Part shown: piece after piece, positions 25,120 through 34,182 of the stretch
How the letters are laid out: the number at the start of each line of letters is the position of its first letter
How positions within the stretch are numbered: the first letter of the stretch is position 1
Assembly: GCA_947377285.1 (NCBI GenBank)
Contig: CANCFT010000029.1
Span: forward strand, 1-47,598
Source: Bacteriovoracaceae bacterium
Lineage (GTDB): Bacteria; Bdellovibrionota; Bacteriovoracia; Bacteriovoracales; Bacteriovoracaceae
Reading direction: 5' to 3'
DNA: 47,598 nucleotides
Notes under the pieces: generated by a model
Told to the model about the DNA's origin: nothing
The model's database searches: none
Seen by the model: the letters and a program-made list of their open reading frames with translations, nothing else
Made by a program: the position numbers and the translations under genes

Positions 25120-26422
25120 ATTCAAGGCGAAAAAGTTGAATTTTTTTACGATAGAGCATCATTAATAAAATACACATACAAAGAAGTCCAATCGCAAGTC
25201 CCATCCAAAGACCGCGGGCCTCAAATCCAAGTTTGTATGTCAGAAAACAACCAATCGGCAAACCTATAATCCAATATGAAATAAATCCGAGAATCATGGG
25301 AGTCTTCGTGACATGTAGGCCTCGCATAACACCAGATAAAACAACTTGAATCCCATCTGGAATTTGAAATAGCCCTACCCAAAAGAGAAGTGCACTTGCA
25401 TAACTAATGATGGCCTTATCTGTCGTTGCAATTCCTAAAAGTTTATCAGGAATTGTTAAATACAATGTCGCAAAAAGGATTTGAGTCATAAATGCTAAAA
25501 AAAGTGAGCCTAGTGAGTAATTCAAAATTCCAGTTAAAGATTTTTTTCCGAATTGTTCTCCTACTAAAACTGAAACAGCACTTCCAATGGCCAGTGGAAC
25601 CATGAAGGTGAGTGAAGTGAGATTGATGACTAAACTTTGTGAAGCTGAAGCCACGAGACTCATTTTTCCAACGAGAATTGTCACGGTTGAAAAGACTAAT
25701 ACTTCACACAAAATAGTAAATGAAATAGGAAGTCCTAATTGGAAAATTTTTTTGATAGTCGAATTATTTTTTAGAGTTTGAAAGACGCAAACTTTTTTCA
25801 TGTAATAGAATAGGGCCCAAGACATCAGGATTCTACAAAGACTTGTGACAATGGCCGCTCCTTTAACACCTAGCTCTGGGATTGGTCCCCATCCGAACAT
25901 AAATACAAAACATAAAACTACGTTAACTAAATTAAAAAAGAGTATTATCCCATTGGAGACAAAAGTTTTAGATTCTGCCTGCAAATATTCTTTTGTGGAT
26001 TGAAATAATAATGCCGGCCATACTGACAATGCCGTCCATTTTAAATAGAGAGCTACATCAGAAGCAATGAGTGGATTTAATCCTAACCATTCAATGTGAT
26101 AGGCCAATGTGTATAAACAAACAATCACGATTAATGAGGCAAGAGTGGCAATGATATAAGAATTAAACAAAAGAGTGTGATCTTTTAATCCTTTACCTTT
26201 TAACTCTGAAGCAATGGGGCCAGTGCATAATAAAATTCCAATTCCAATCATGAGAAATGGTGCAAAGATTCCGGCCGCAACACCGATAGCAGACACTGCT
26301 TGAGTCGAATAATGTCCGGCCACAATAATATCGCCAACTCCAAAAAGCATTTGGCCTATTTGACCAGAAATAATGGGGAGAGCAAAAAGAAATATATTTT
26401 TTAAAAGTTTAAGTTTTTTCAT
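25091..26422 (-). CDS. MATE-family multidrug efflux transporter
   Basis: Inner-membrane antiporter of 443 residues with about twelve hydrophobic segments in two similar halves. Family stretches include ALPIISGQIGQMLFG, GDIIVAGHYSTQAVSAIGVA, the second-half GLPISFTILCEVLVF and FQIPDGIQVVLSGVMRG. I prefer the ATG at 26422 (MKKLKLLKN), where MATE alignments normally begin; the frame extends to a GTG at 26473, adding 17 hydrophobic residues. Substrate is unknown; cationic drugs by H+ or Na+ exchange are typical. The 3' end overlaps the RluA-type gene. Confidence 0.9.
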   Translation of the reverse strand: MKKLKLLKNIFLFALPIISGQIGQMLFGVGDIIVAGHYSTQAVSAIGVAAGIFAPFLMIGIGILLCTGPIASELKGKGLKDHTLLFNSYIIATLASLIVIVCLYTLAYHIEWLGLNPLIASDVALYLKWTALSVWPALLFQSTKEYLQAESKTFVSNGIILFFNLVNVVLCFVFMFGWGPIPELGVKGAAIVTSLCRILMSWALFYYMKKVCVFQTLKNNSTIKKIFQLGLPISFTILCEVLVFSTVTILVGKMSLVASASQSLVINLTSLTFMVPLAIGSAVSVLVGEQFGKKSLTGILNYSLGSLFLAFMTQILFATLYLTIPDKLLGIATTDKAIISYASALLFWVGLFQIPDGIQVVLSGVMRGLHVTKTPMILGFISYWIIGLPIGCFLTYKLGFEARGLWMGLAIGLLCMCILLMMLYRKKIQLFRLEFKENRIPAK

Positions 26423-26498
26423 GAACTCAGAGTTTACAAACAAAAAGAAAACTTGGAAAATGAAAACACTCAAAAGCTAAAATTCAAAAGGAAATCTC

Positions 26499-27308
26499 TT
26501 GGAAAACAACCGAACACCAGACAAAGCGCCTGAAACGCTAGAATATGATGATATTAATAAGCGCGTATCAACTAAAACAGGCCCAGCTGCTGTTGTCGAA
26601 AATATTTTTCGCAAACTTGGCAATTTAGCTTTTCTTTTTTTCCTTATCCCTGTTATTTCAATTTGTGTCCTGTGTTTAGCTATATCTCTAACTCCAGGTG
26701 TCTATTTTTTACAATGGATCCAATTACACGTGAGTGATTACTCGTTACTGTTAAAATCATTTTGTTATGCAAGCGGTGTGGCCGTTGGCTTTTTAGCATT
26801 TATTTTAACACTTATTACAGTTGTACCCCTATTCAATTTTCCCATTATTCCATTTGTTAAACCTTACCGTGGAGCATGGTTTTCAGTTGAATCTATTCCT
26901 TGGTACTACCATAATGCACTTACTTATTTAGTTCGTTATACCATTCTCGATTTAATTACACCGTCTCCTCTTAATCTTTTGTTTTTTAAATTAATGGGAA
27001 TGAGAATAGGTAAAGGTGTCTTAATAAATACTTCTAATATTTCAGATCCTTGCCTCATTATCTTAGAAGATTATGTAACGATTGGTGGCTCCGTTTATAT
27101 GATGGCCCACTACGGTATGAAAGGTTTTCTCATCATTGACAAACTCCATATCAAAAAAGGTGCAATGGTAGGTCTTGCTGCAAAGCTTTTGGGTGGAGTG
27201 ACTATTGGGGAAAAAGCAGTTGTTGGACCCAATGTAGCTGTTTATCCTAAGACAATCATTAAGCCAGGTGAAAAATATGGAGTGATTGTCCCTCCGGCCG
27301 CGTCTTAA
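26499..27308 (+). CDS. Membrane-anchored hexapeptide-repeat acyltransferase-like protein
   Basis: Protein of 269 residues starting at TTG 26499, with AAGGA just upstream. Two long hydrophobic segments (about 41-63 and 88-112) are followed by an aromatic linker and a left-handed beta-helix: VLINTSNISDPCLIILEDYVTI continues with IGGSVYMMAHY, GAMVGLAAKLLGGVTIGEKAVVG and PNVAVYPKTI as hexapeptide turns. It resembles the C-terminal membrane/beta-helix unit of Pls-type proteins and CapD/NeuD-like O-acyltransferases. The acceptor is unknown; envelope glycan or lipid is likely. It is divergent from the MATE gene. Confidence 0.75.
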   Translation: MENNRTPDKAPETLEYDDINKRVSTKTGPAAVVENIFRKLGNLAFLFFLIPVISICVLCLAISLTPGVYFLQWIQLHVSDYSLLLKSFCYASGVAVGFLAFILTLITVVPLFNFPIIPFVKPYRGAWFSVESIPWYYHNALTYLVRYTILDLITPSPLNLLFFKLMGMRIGKGVLINTSNISDPCLIILEDYVTIGGSVYMMAHYGMKGFLIIDKLHIKKGAMVGLAAKLLGGVTIGEKAVVGPNVAVYPKTIIKPGEKYGVIVPPAAS

Positions 27309-27393
27309 ATTATTTACAGTATCAAGCTTGTCTAGTTGAATAGAGTTAGAGATTGGGTTAATTTTCTTTATCAATTCTTAAAGGAGTTAACCC

Positions 27394-27936
27394 ATGAAAA
27401 ATTTCCTAGTTATTGCGGTCTTACTTGCTGGATCTATTTTCACATCTTGTTCTCATGCTTCGACATCAAACTCGAAATTACCAACTCCAAGCAATGTTGA
27501 TATTGCTCGCTATATTGGCAAGTGGTACGCCATAACGTCACTTCCTCAAATTTTTACATGTAATTGTGTTGCTCAAAGTGCCGAGTATGGAATTTTAGGT
27601 GAAAATACAATCAGTGTCCTAAATACTTGTTACAAAAAAAATGGAAAAACGTCTGACATAAAAGGTAAAGGTGTTGTTAAAGACACTCAAACAAATGCCC
27701 GTCTTGAAATTACTTTTGACAGTTTTTTTACGAAACTTTTCAATGTAAAAGGAGAGTATGTCATCGTTAAATTAAGTGAAGGCTACGATACCGTTTTGAT
27801 CGGTTCAACAAATCGAAAATCTTTATGGATAATGTCTCGCACTCCTTCGATTCAGCCAGAAGTATTGGCCGAATATGTAAATTACGCAAAGTCATTAGGT
27901 TTTCCAGTTGAAAAGTTAGTGAACTCAAAATTTTAA
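27394..27936 (+). CDS. blc: Lipocalin lipoprotein (Blc-like)
   Basis: Outer-membrane lipoprotein that binds lipids or small hydrophobic ligands. The signal peptide ends in lipobox IFTSC (Cys19). The lipocalin GxW motif is in RYIGKWYAITSLP. Further Blc-like features are GENTISVLNTCY, GKGVVKD, LEITFDSFF and the end VLIGSTNRKSLWIMSRTPSI. Length 180 matches the family. A strong AAAGGAG lies before the ATG. In several light-responsive LitR regulons a blc gene accompanies photolyase and a TIGR01777 SDR, both present 4-6 kb away here. Confidence 0.92.
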   Translation: MKNFLVIAVLLAGSIFTSCSHASTSNSKLPTPSNVDIARYIGKWYAITSLPQIFTCNCVAQSAEYGILGENTISVLNTCYKKNGKTSDIKGKGVVKDTQTNARLEITFDSFFTKLFNVKGEYVIVKLSEGYDTVLIGSTNRKSLWIMSRTPSIQPEVLAEYVNYAKSLGFPVEKLVNSKF

Positions 27937-27963
27937 TAGAAAATTTTTTATTCGGTGGTGCCT

Positions 27964-28407
27964 ATGTCCAGACTTCCTAAAGTATTCAAAGTCGAATCAT
28001 TTGGTGACTCTGGCATAGACACAAACTGGTTTAATTCACTCTCAGAGAATAAAGAATGCACTCCCATTGTTATGGCGATTCCTCCGGAGTTTGAAGGTCC
28101 TGGTGGGACTTATTCACCAGAAGATCTCTATGCACTGAGTTTGTTAAATTGCTATTTAGCTACTTTTAAAGTGATAGCAGCAAAATCTAAACTAGAATTT
28201 AAATCCATTCACGGAACATCTCTATTGAGTGTTGATAAAAATAATGGAAATTTACTGTGGATGGCACGAGCAGAAATGTCGATTGTCTTAAAAGGTGTGG
28301 ATCGGCCAGAGCGAGCAATGAATTTATTGGAAAAGACTAAGGCCCATTGTATGATTATTAATTCAGTTAATACTGAAATTATTTTTCATTTTTCAATCGC
28401 CCCTTAG
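27964..28407 (+). CDS. OsmC-like peroxiredoxin-family protein
   Basis: Protein of 147 residues of the OsmC/Ohr fold. It has GGTYSPEDLYALSLLNCY (peroxidatic-type C63) and the second cysteine in KAHCMIINSVNTEI, the two thiols that reduce organic hydroperoxides in OsmC/Ohr. It lacks the early Arg context of classic OsmC, so it may be a YhfA-type member. I chose the ATG at 27964 because GGTGG lies 5 bases before it; a GTG at 27955 is the longer alternative. It follows the lipocalin gene by 27 bases. The 3' end overlaps the convergent GGDEF gene by 29 bases. Confidence 0.8.
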   Translation: MSRLPKVFKVESFGDSGIDTNWFNSLSENKECTPIVMAIPPEFEGPGGTYSPEDLYALSLLNCYLATFKVIAAKSKLEFKSIHGTSLLSVDKNNGNLLWMARAEMSIVLKGVDRPERAMNLLEKTKAHCMIINSVNTEIIFHFSIAP

Positions 28408-31400
28408 TCAGTTGGATCGCTGTCTCTAAATTATCTGATTCGTTAAAAATGTGATTTTCAAGTGAATATTGAGGTTTCATTTTTGAGACGCTTTCAAAGC
28501 TCGCAGAGAGTTCCACAAGTTTTTTGTCTGTCTCCGCTGTTTGAGGTAAAATTTTTGTTTTTGAAATTTCATCCTTAATAAATTGAAGTTGCTCAGAATA
28601 GATTTTTTTAATTTCAGGATTATTCACTAGAGATTGTTGAATTCTTTTTTGTAATATTGAAATACTTTCTTTTGAAAGTCCCTCCTGAACAAGGATAAAT
28701 TCGGATCCTTGCATTTTAAAAGAGACTCCACCAGCACGAACTTCTTTTTCAATTGTTTTAGCCGTCTCTGCTAATAATTTATCCCCTGTGGCCGTCCCAT
28801 TTTTGAAATAATTAATTTTTCCTAAGTTCTCGGCATTTATCCATAAAAGACCTCTCGAGTGTAGAGTGGCACTTTTTCCATCACAAAGTCTATTGAGAAT
28901 AAATTGACCACTTTCATGTGTTCCATCGATGAGTCCAACCTTAGAATTAACAACTAACTCTCTCGTTACAAAGTTTAGTGCTCCATTCGAAGCTTTGAAA
29001 AAGCGATTGTATTTAAGAATACTTGAGCCATCTGGAAGTTTATTTTCAATGACAGCTATTTCACCAAAACGAAATTTTTCATTGATGACTTCTTCCTTAC
29101 CAAATTCTGAAATCGATGAAATATTCAATTCATTCTTTTGACTTTGAGAAGAATTTTTAATCATAGATAATTCTGTAACACTCGCAGGTCGATCGGCCAT
29201 TGGTTTGTACTTTAAGTTGGGAATCGCACCAGGAACGGCATCAGTACCACCATATTTTTTTGAAGAAATATTGAGTTCATTTTTGGTTATGATTTTTTGT
29301 TTAACTGCTTGAGACTCAGCGACATGAAGAAGTTGCTCAAGTGAGTTCCCTTTTTCAACACTCACAGCACCAATTGAAATACCTTCTCTAGAATAAGGAG
29401 AGTATTCTGTAATTATTTTTTTTTCTTCGGTAGTTAACGGAATTAATTTACCATCAGGACCTTTGATTCTTTGACTTCTAATCAACTCTGCTCTGGCAAT
29501 ACTATTTTCTCTGAAGCTTTGGTGAACTTCCTTAGAATAGCAGGAATCGATTATTTTTTGCAGGATTGATTGGGCCTTAACTGGATCAGCTTCATGAAGA
29601 AGCACTCCGTATTCATCTCCACCTAGTTTAAACAGTTGAGCTTTGCCATCTGTCGCTTTATTTATCGCTTTGGCAATTGCGGCCAAGTATTCATCTCCAG
29701 CAATTCTGCCTTTAAGAAAATTATTATTCACATGACCTAAATTATTAACATCAATGAATGCTAGCGTAGATTTACCGGCTTTTTCTTTAATAAGGTCTTC
29801 TAAAAAAAGTTTGCCAGAAGGATAGTTTGCATCATAGGCACCAGTTAATTGATCAAGAGAAAGTTCTCGAGATTGGATAACAGATTTATTATTTGAATCT
29901 AAAACAATTTTTTCATACATTATCATTTCTTCACCGGCTTCATTCTTATATTTTCTTAAGCGCATTGAGGGCGGCAATTCATGTAGATTGAGTATTTCGA
30001 GAACTTCACCTCTTTTAGTAGATGTTGTAGACGTAGGCAGTCTTCTTTCAATTGTCTCTACTTCATTTTTTTGTAGAATCCGTTTTTCAATTGTTGGGCC
30101 TGGGGATTTTATAATGGACGATGGACTTAATTTTTTTGCACTAGCAAATGCTCGTTGGCTTAAAAACTTTGCAGCTGGAATATCAAGAGGGGCCATCATG
30201 AGTGCTACTTTTAAATGTTCTCTGGCTTCGTCTACTTCTTTAACGGAGCGAATTTTGGATCCTTCTTTATTTCCTCCAAATCCACTCGTAGTCTGAGCTT
30301 CAGTTGTCTTTGCATTAAAATCGCGAAAACTATCTCCAAGATAAGTACTTCCTAAAGCAAGCCCTGTTGAATTGGCAATTTCTGCAGCACTGAGAGATCG
30401 CAATAACCCAAATGCTCCACCAGCAATTCTTCCAATGAAAGAAGAGGCCACAGACGCCGCCAGAGTTATACCTTGATTTTGCAGATCCTTGCTCTTAAGC
30501 CTTAGGCCCATAGTGGTGGCAATTCCACAGGATGTTGGATCGAGGGCCAAAACTTCTTCAACTTGATTTTTCATTCCCATAAAAAAGAGTAAGTCATGGG
30601 TGTCATTATTATTTGAATTAAATGAGTAAAGCCATTTTCGAAAGGCTTCTGAATTTCCTCGATTAAATTCTAATTTTGCGTTTTTTTGACTCCACTTTAC
30701 TTTGTCTTCTGTGAGTTTTGCATTTTGAGATAATTTTAAGAATGCATTTGCAATTTGTTCATCACTCCAGATTGGGTTATTTTGTTCATCAAATTTTTTT
30801 GCCTTATCAATGACTCCAAAGAGTGGTGCTTCTTCATAAATAAGTTGACGGTATTGTTCTTGATGAGTGTTGAATCGATCCATTAATTTAATAGACTTCC
30901 AATCATCAATATTTTTAAGGTGCATATTTCCAGAATCTTCATCGATTTTTTTTATTTCAGTATCTAATTTTTTTTCAGCTTCTTTTTTTTCAAATTCGTT
31001 TAAATCAGCAATTCCCAGAGGATTTGGAGTTGCCATTTCAAAATCTTGAAGAGTTGAATTAATTAGTTTTTCATTTTTATCTCTTTTATCACTTGCAATG
31101 TTTAATACATTTCTAATATTAACATCAACAATTCCACTATAAGGTCGACTTAAAGCAAGTTCCATTCTAATTTTTTTTGAGTAAGATTTTAAGCTTTCAA
31201 GAATTTCTTTTTTACGAGTATTACAATCAATTGGAGATTCGTTTGGATCTTTAGTCTTTTGACAGCTAACGGCACCTTGAAAACAGCTGGCCGTACAGTC
31301 TGCAAATATTCTACTTTTAACTAAATTGACTTCAACCTTTTGGGCCACCTTTGTGGCGAATTCAATATATTTCAATCCTTCATTTAGTGGATTGAGTGAA

Positions 31401-31621
31401 TCAAGTCCTGCTTCATTTGACATGCGTATTTTGATTTTACATTTTGATTCAAAAGCATTCCACTGGTCACTATTCTTTTGATATTTTTCAGTTGGAACTA
31501 TGATTTCATTTTGACAAGCTTTAAAAGGTGATTCAATAGAGCCTTCGGGCAATTGAGCATAACAATTCATTTGTAGAATAATTATTTGAAAAAAAATAAA
31601 TAAAATTAACCAAATATTCAT
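28379..31621 (-). CDS. Large exported-looking protein with tandem GGDEF domains (one canonical, one degenerate)
   Basis: Protein of 1080 residues. A Sec-type signal (about 1-22, ending CYAQ) precedes an N-terminal part with four closely placed Cys (109, 113, 120, 133) that look disulfide-forming. Residues ~384-428 are hydrophobic and Gly/Ala-rich and may cross or insert into the membrane. GGDEF domain 1 (about 590-780) has FIDVNNLGHVNN, LGGDEYG at 666-672 and ISIGAVSVE. GGDEF domain 2 (about 890-1000) repeats the fold and its leading linker, but its signature is QGSEF at 971-975, so it should be inactive. Function depends on topology: either a membrane sensor with cytoplasmic cyclase or an exported protein whose GGDEF fold has another job. 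Confidence 0.8.
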   Translation of the reverse strand: MNIWLILFIFFQIIILQMNCYAQLPEGSIESPFKACQNEIIVPTEKYQKNSDQWNAFESKCKIKIRMSNEAGLDSLNPLNEGLKYIEFATKVAQKVEVNLVKSRIFADCTASCFQGAVSCQKTKDPNESPIDCNTRKKEILESLKSYSKKIRMELALSRPYSGIVDVNIRNVLNIASDKRDKNEKLINSTLQDFEMATPNPLGIADLNEFEKKEAEKKLDTEIKKIDEDSGNMHLKNIDDWKSIKLMDRFNTHQEQYRQLIYEEAPLFGVIDKAKKFDEQNNPIWSDEQIANAFLKLSQNAKLTEDKVKWSQKNAKLEFNRGNSEAFRKWLYSFNSNNNDTHDLLFFMGMKNQVEEVLALDPTSCGIATTMGLRLKSKDLQNQGITLAASVASSFIGRIAGGAFGLLRSLSAAEIANSTGLALGSTYLGDSFRDFNAKTTEAQTTSGFGGNKEGSKIRSVKEVDEAREHLKVALMMAPLDIPAAKFLSQRAFASAKKLSPSSIIKSPGPTIEKRILQKNEVETIERRLPTSTTSTKRGEVLEILNLHELPPSMRLRKYKNEAGEEMIMYEKIVLDSNNKSVIQSRELSLDQLTGAYDANYPSGKLFLEDLIKEKAGKSTLAFIDVNNLGHVNNNFLKGRIAGDEYLAAIAKAINKATDGKAQLFKLGGDEYGVLLHEADPVKAQSILQKIIDSCYSKEVHQSFRENSIARAELIRSQRIKGPDGKLIPLTTEEKKIITEYSPYSREGISIGAVSVEKGNSLEQLLHVAESQAVKQKIITKNELNISSKKYGGTDAVPGAIPNLKYKPMADRPASVTELSMIKNSSQSQKNELNISSISEFGKEEVINEKFRFGEIAVIENKLPDGSSILKYNRFFKASNGALNFVTRELVVNSKVGLIDGTHESGQFILNRLCDGKSATLHSRGLLWINAENLGKINYFKNGTATGDKLLAETAKTIEKEVRAGGVSFKMQGSEFILVQEGLSKESISILQKRIQQSLVNNPEIKKIYSEQLQFIKDEISKTKILPQTAETDKKLVELSASFESVSKMKPQYSLENHIFNESDNLETAIQLTKGRLKNEK

Positions 31622-31680
31622 ATAATCTATTCGGTTAGTAAAAAATTAATTTGATAAAAAACAATTAAGTCAGTTATTTG

Positions 31681-33099
31681 TTAACTAATCGCTTTAAACA
31701 TCGCTAAAGCTTTTTCCTTTTGTGTTTTATAGGCAACTATTGGATGTGGATAATCTTTACCAATAAAGCATTTTGCTTCAACTTGCTCGACTAAATCACT
31801 TTCATGAGGGTAATGAATTTTTTTATTACTAAAATATTTTAGTTCGGGACACCAAGTTTTTATGAATATTCCTTCAGGGTCAAATTTTTCAGATTGGTTA
31901 TACGGATTAAAAATTCTAAAATAGGGTTGAGCATCAACCCCAGTAGAAGCCGACCATTGCCATCCACCATTATTGGCAGCTAAGTCGAAATCGAGTAGTT
32001 TTTCAGCAAAATAATGTTCACCTAATCTCCAATCTACTAATAAAGTTTTAGTCAGAAAACTAGCAACGACCATTCTCAATCGATTATGCATCATTCCTGT
32101 TTGATTTAAGCAGCGCATGGCCGCATCTACTATTGGATAGCCAGTTTTTCCTTCGCACCAAAGTTGAAAATGTTCACGACTTCCGGCCCATTTGATTAGG
32201 TCATATTGAGCTTTAAAACAATGTGTTTCAACTTTTGGATAAACATCAAGAATAACTTGATAGAAGTCTCGCCAAATTATTTCTGAAAGCCAGGTTGAAT
32301 GTCCTTCATCAGTTCCAGAGATGGCCACTTTAATCATTTCTCGTACTGACAAGTTTCCCATTCGTATATACGGAGAAAGATTTGATGTTTGATTAAGAGC
32401 GGGGATATCGCGAGCTAATTTATAATTAGAAATATATTTTTTAAAACCTAGGAGCTTTTTATGCGCCTCGCTGGGCCCAGCTTTTAAAAGTGACGATTGT
32501 TCTTCAAAATGAATTTTTTTATACCAATCAATTAACAGAATTGAGTCGGGGTTTTTGACCACGGCCAACTTATTTAGTGGGCATTTAAAATTGGCAAGAA
32601 CTGATTCTTGAGATTTAAAGGTTTCAAGCCATTTATTTTTATAGGGTGTAAATACTTTATAAATTTCTCGTTGCCCATTTAAGACTTCTGCTTTTTCATA
32701 GAAGACATGATCTTTAAAAGTAAAAGTATCTACACCTTTTTTTTGGAGTATTTTAATAATCGAATCATCTCGAATTTTTGCTCTTGGTTCATAATCACGA
32801 TTTAAGTAAAGTCCATTGATTCCAAATTCGGAAATTATTTTTGGAATTTCAATTTTTGGATCCCCAAAACGAATGAGAATTGAAGCGCTGTGCTTTTGCA
32901 TTTCTAATTCAATTTCTTTTAAAGAATCAATTATAAAAGTAATACGTCTGTCTTTTTTTACATTTAATTTTTCTAAAATAGTTTCATCAAAAATAAAAGC
33001 AATATAAGTTTCATCACCATTTTTAAGTGATTCGCTTAGAGCATGGTGATCATGCAAACGAAGATCTCGTCTAATCCAACATAAGTTTTTTATAGTCAT
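31681..33099 (-). CDS. phrB: Deoxyribodipyrimidine photolyase
   Basis: Light-driven repair of cyclobutane pyrimidine dimers using FADH-. The N-terminal antenna domain starts with LCWIRRDLRLHDHHAL. The FAD domain has WLSEIIWRDFYQVIL, TGYPIVDAAMRCLNQTGMMH, NRLRMVVASFLTK, DFDLAANNGGWQWSASTG and PYFRIFNPYNQSEKFDP. Length 472 equals E. coli PhrB. It is 5 bases downstream of the TIGR01777 SDR gene on the same strand, so both are read from the divergent promoter facing the MerR regulator. Confidence 0.96.
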   Translation of the reverse strand: MTIKNLCWIRRDLRLHDHHALSESLKNGDETYIAFIFDETILEKLNVKKDRRITFIIDSLKEIELEMQKHSASILIRFGDPKIEIPKIISEFGINGLYLNRDYEPRAKIRDDSIIKILQKKGVDTFTFKDHVFYEKAEVLNGQREIYKVFTPYKNKWLETFKSQESVLANFKCPLNKLAVVKNPDSILLIDWYKKIHFEEQSSLLKAGPSEAHKKLLGFKKYISNYKLARDIPALNQTSNLSPYIRMGNLSVREMIKVAISGTDEGHSTWLSEIIWRDFYQVILDVYPKVETHCFKAQYDLIKWAGSREHFQLWCEGKTGYPIVDAAMRCLNQTGMMHNRLRMVVASFLTKTLLVDWRLGEHYFAEKLLDFDLAANNGGWQWSASTGVDAQPYFRIFNPYNQSEKFDPEGIFIKTWCPELKYFSNKKIHYPHESDLVEQVEAKCFIGKDYPHPIVAYKTQKEKALAMFKAIS

Positions 33100-33104
33100 A
33101 AGTA

Positions 33105-34022
33105 TTACTTTTTAAAGATTTCGTTAAGAGCAGAATCGACAGTTTCATGTTTAAAATGAAAACCGGCGTCCACTAGGCGTTTAGAAACGACAGATTGGGA
33201 ATCGAGAATCACAGATGCCATTTCACCAAACATCAGTTTTAAGGGAATTGTTGGTACAGGAAATATCGTTGGGCGATGAAGTGCGTGACCTAAAGCTTTT
33301 GTGAAATCAAAATTATTCACAGGAGTGGGTGCAACTCCATTATAAATTCCTTCATATTTAGAGTCGCTAACTGCCGTAGAATAAAGAGACACAAGGTCTA
33401 TAAGTGATATCCAACTCATCATTTGATTACCATCTCCAATTGGTCCACCTAATCCCATTTGAAAAGGAGGAAGCATTTTTTTCAATGCCCCATCAGTCTT
33501 ATCTAACACGACTCCAGTTCTAATTATGACTTTTCTTTTTGTTTTTGTTAAAGCACTGATTGCGCCTTCCCATTGCTTGCAAAGTTCAGATAAAAAATTA
33601 TAACCTAGTATAGATTCTTCATTGAAAACTTTAGTTGAATTGACAGGGTAAATTCCGACGGCAGATGATGAAATAAAAAAATCAAGTGTTCCGTTTAAAT
33701 TTTGTTCAATTAATTTGATAAGATTTTGTGTAGAATCAACTCTCGATTCTTTTAATATCTTTTTTTGTTCATCACTCCAACGTTTCGCTGCAATGTTTTC
33801 ACCCATTAAGTTCACGACCCCAGAAATACCAGAAATAGATTCAACCGGAGGAAGTTCTAGGTTATTTCTCCATTCAAAAGCAGTTACCTTAGAATCGGGA
33901 AAGAGGGCAAGGGCCTTGGATTTGTTTCTAGTTAAAATATGAATTTCGTAACCCTTCGCTAAAAGGTCAGTTGTTAATTTTTTTCCTACAAATCCCGTGG
34001 CCCCAGTAATTAATATTTTCAT
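33105..34022 (-). CDS. yfcH: TIGR01777-family epimerase (YfcH-like SDR)
   Basis: Atypical extended SDR of 305 residues. It starts MKILITGATGFVGKKL (NAD(P)-binding GxxGxxG), has the family's GVVNLMGENIAAKRWSDEQK, SSSAVGIY in place of a classic catalytic triad context, MLPPFQMGLGGPIGDGNQ and a C-terminal DUF1731 segment. The substrate is unknown. YfcH-type genes recur beside photolyase and LitR/MerR genes in other bacteria, which fits this arrangement. It is the first gene of the operon with phrB. Confidence 0.9.
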   Translation of the reverse strand: MKILITGATGFVGKKLTTDLLAKGYEIHILTRNKSKALALFPDSKVTAFEWRNNLELPPVESISGISGVVNLMGENIAAKRWSDEQKKILKESRVDSTQNLIKLIEQNLNGTLDFFISSSAVGIYPVNSTKVFNEESILGYNFLSELCKQWEGAISALTKTKRKVIIRTGVVLDKTDGALKKMLPPFQMGLGGPIGDGNQMMSWISLIDLVSLYSTAVSDSKYEGIYNGVAPTPVNNFDFTKALGHALHRPTIFPVPTIPLKLMFGEMASVILDSQSVVSKRLVDAGFHFKHETVDSALNEIFKK

Positions 34023-34083
34023 TTGTAAAACTCCTGTCTAGATGAATATGGTCTGATTTTAGGTTTAAGTTCTGTTTTTAACA

Positions 34084-34113
34084 ATTGTACGGTGGTATGA
34101 TACTTTTAGACAA
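34084..34113. promoter_or_regulatory. Overlapping divergent promoters between the SDR-photolyase operon and the MerR gene
   Basis: On the minus strand TTGTCT (34113-34108) and TACAAT (34089-34084) are separated by 18 bases. On the plus strand an extended -10 TGGTATGAT lies at 34093-34101 within the same span. Overlap of the two promoters would let one bound regulator control both directions. Confidence 0.5.
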
Positions 34114-34182
34114 GTTATAGACGGCCTTTGAGCAATACCTAAGTATTATAACAGGGCCACTTAAATCAAGGATTCTTTTTAC

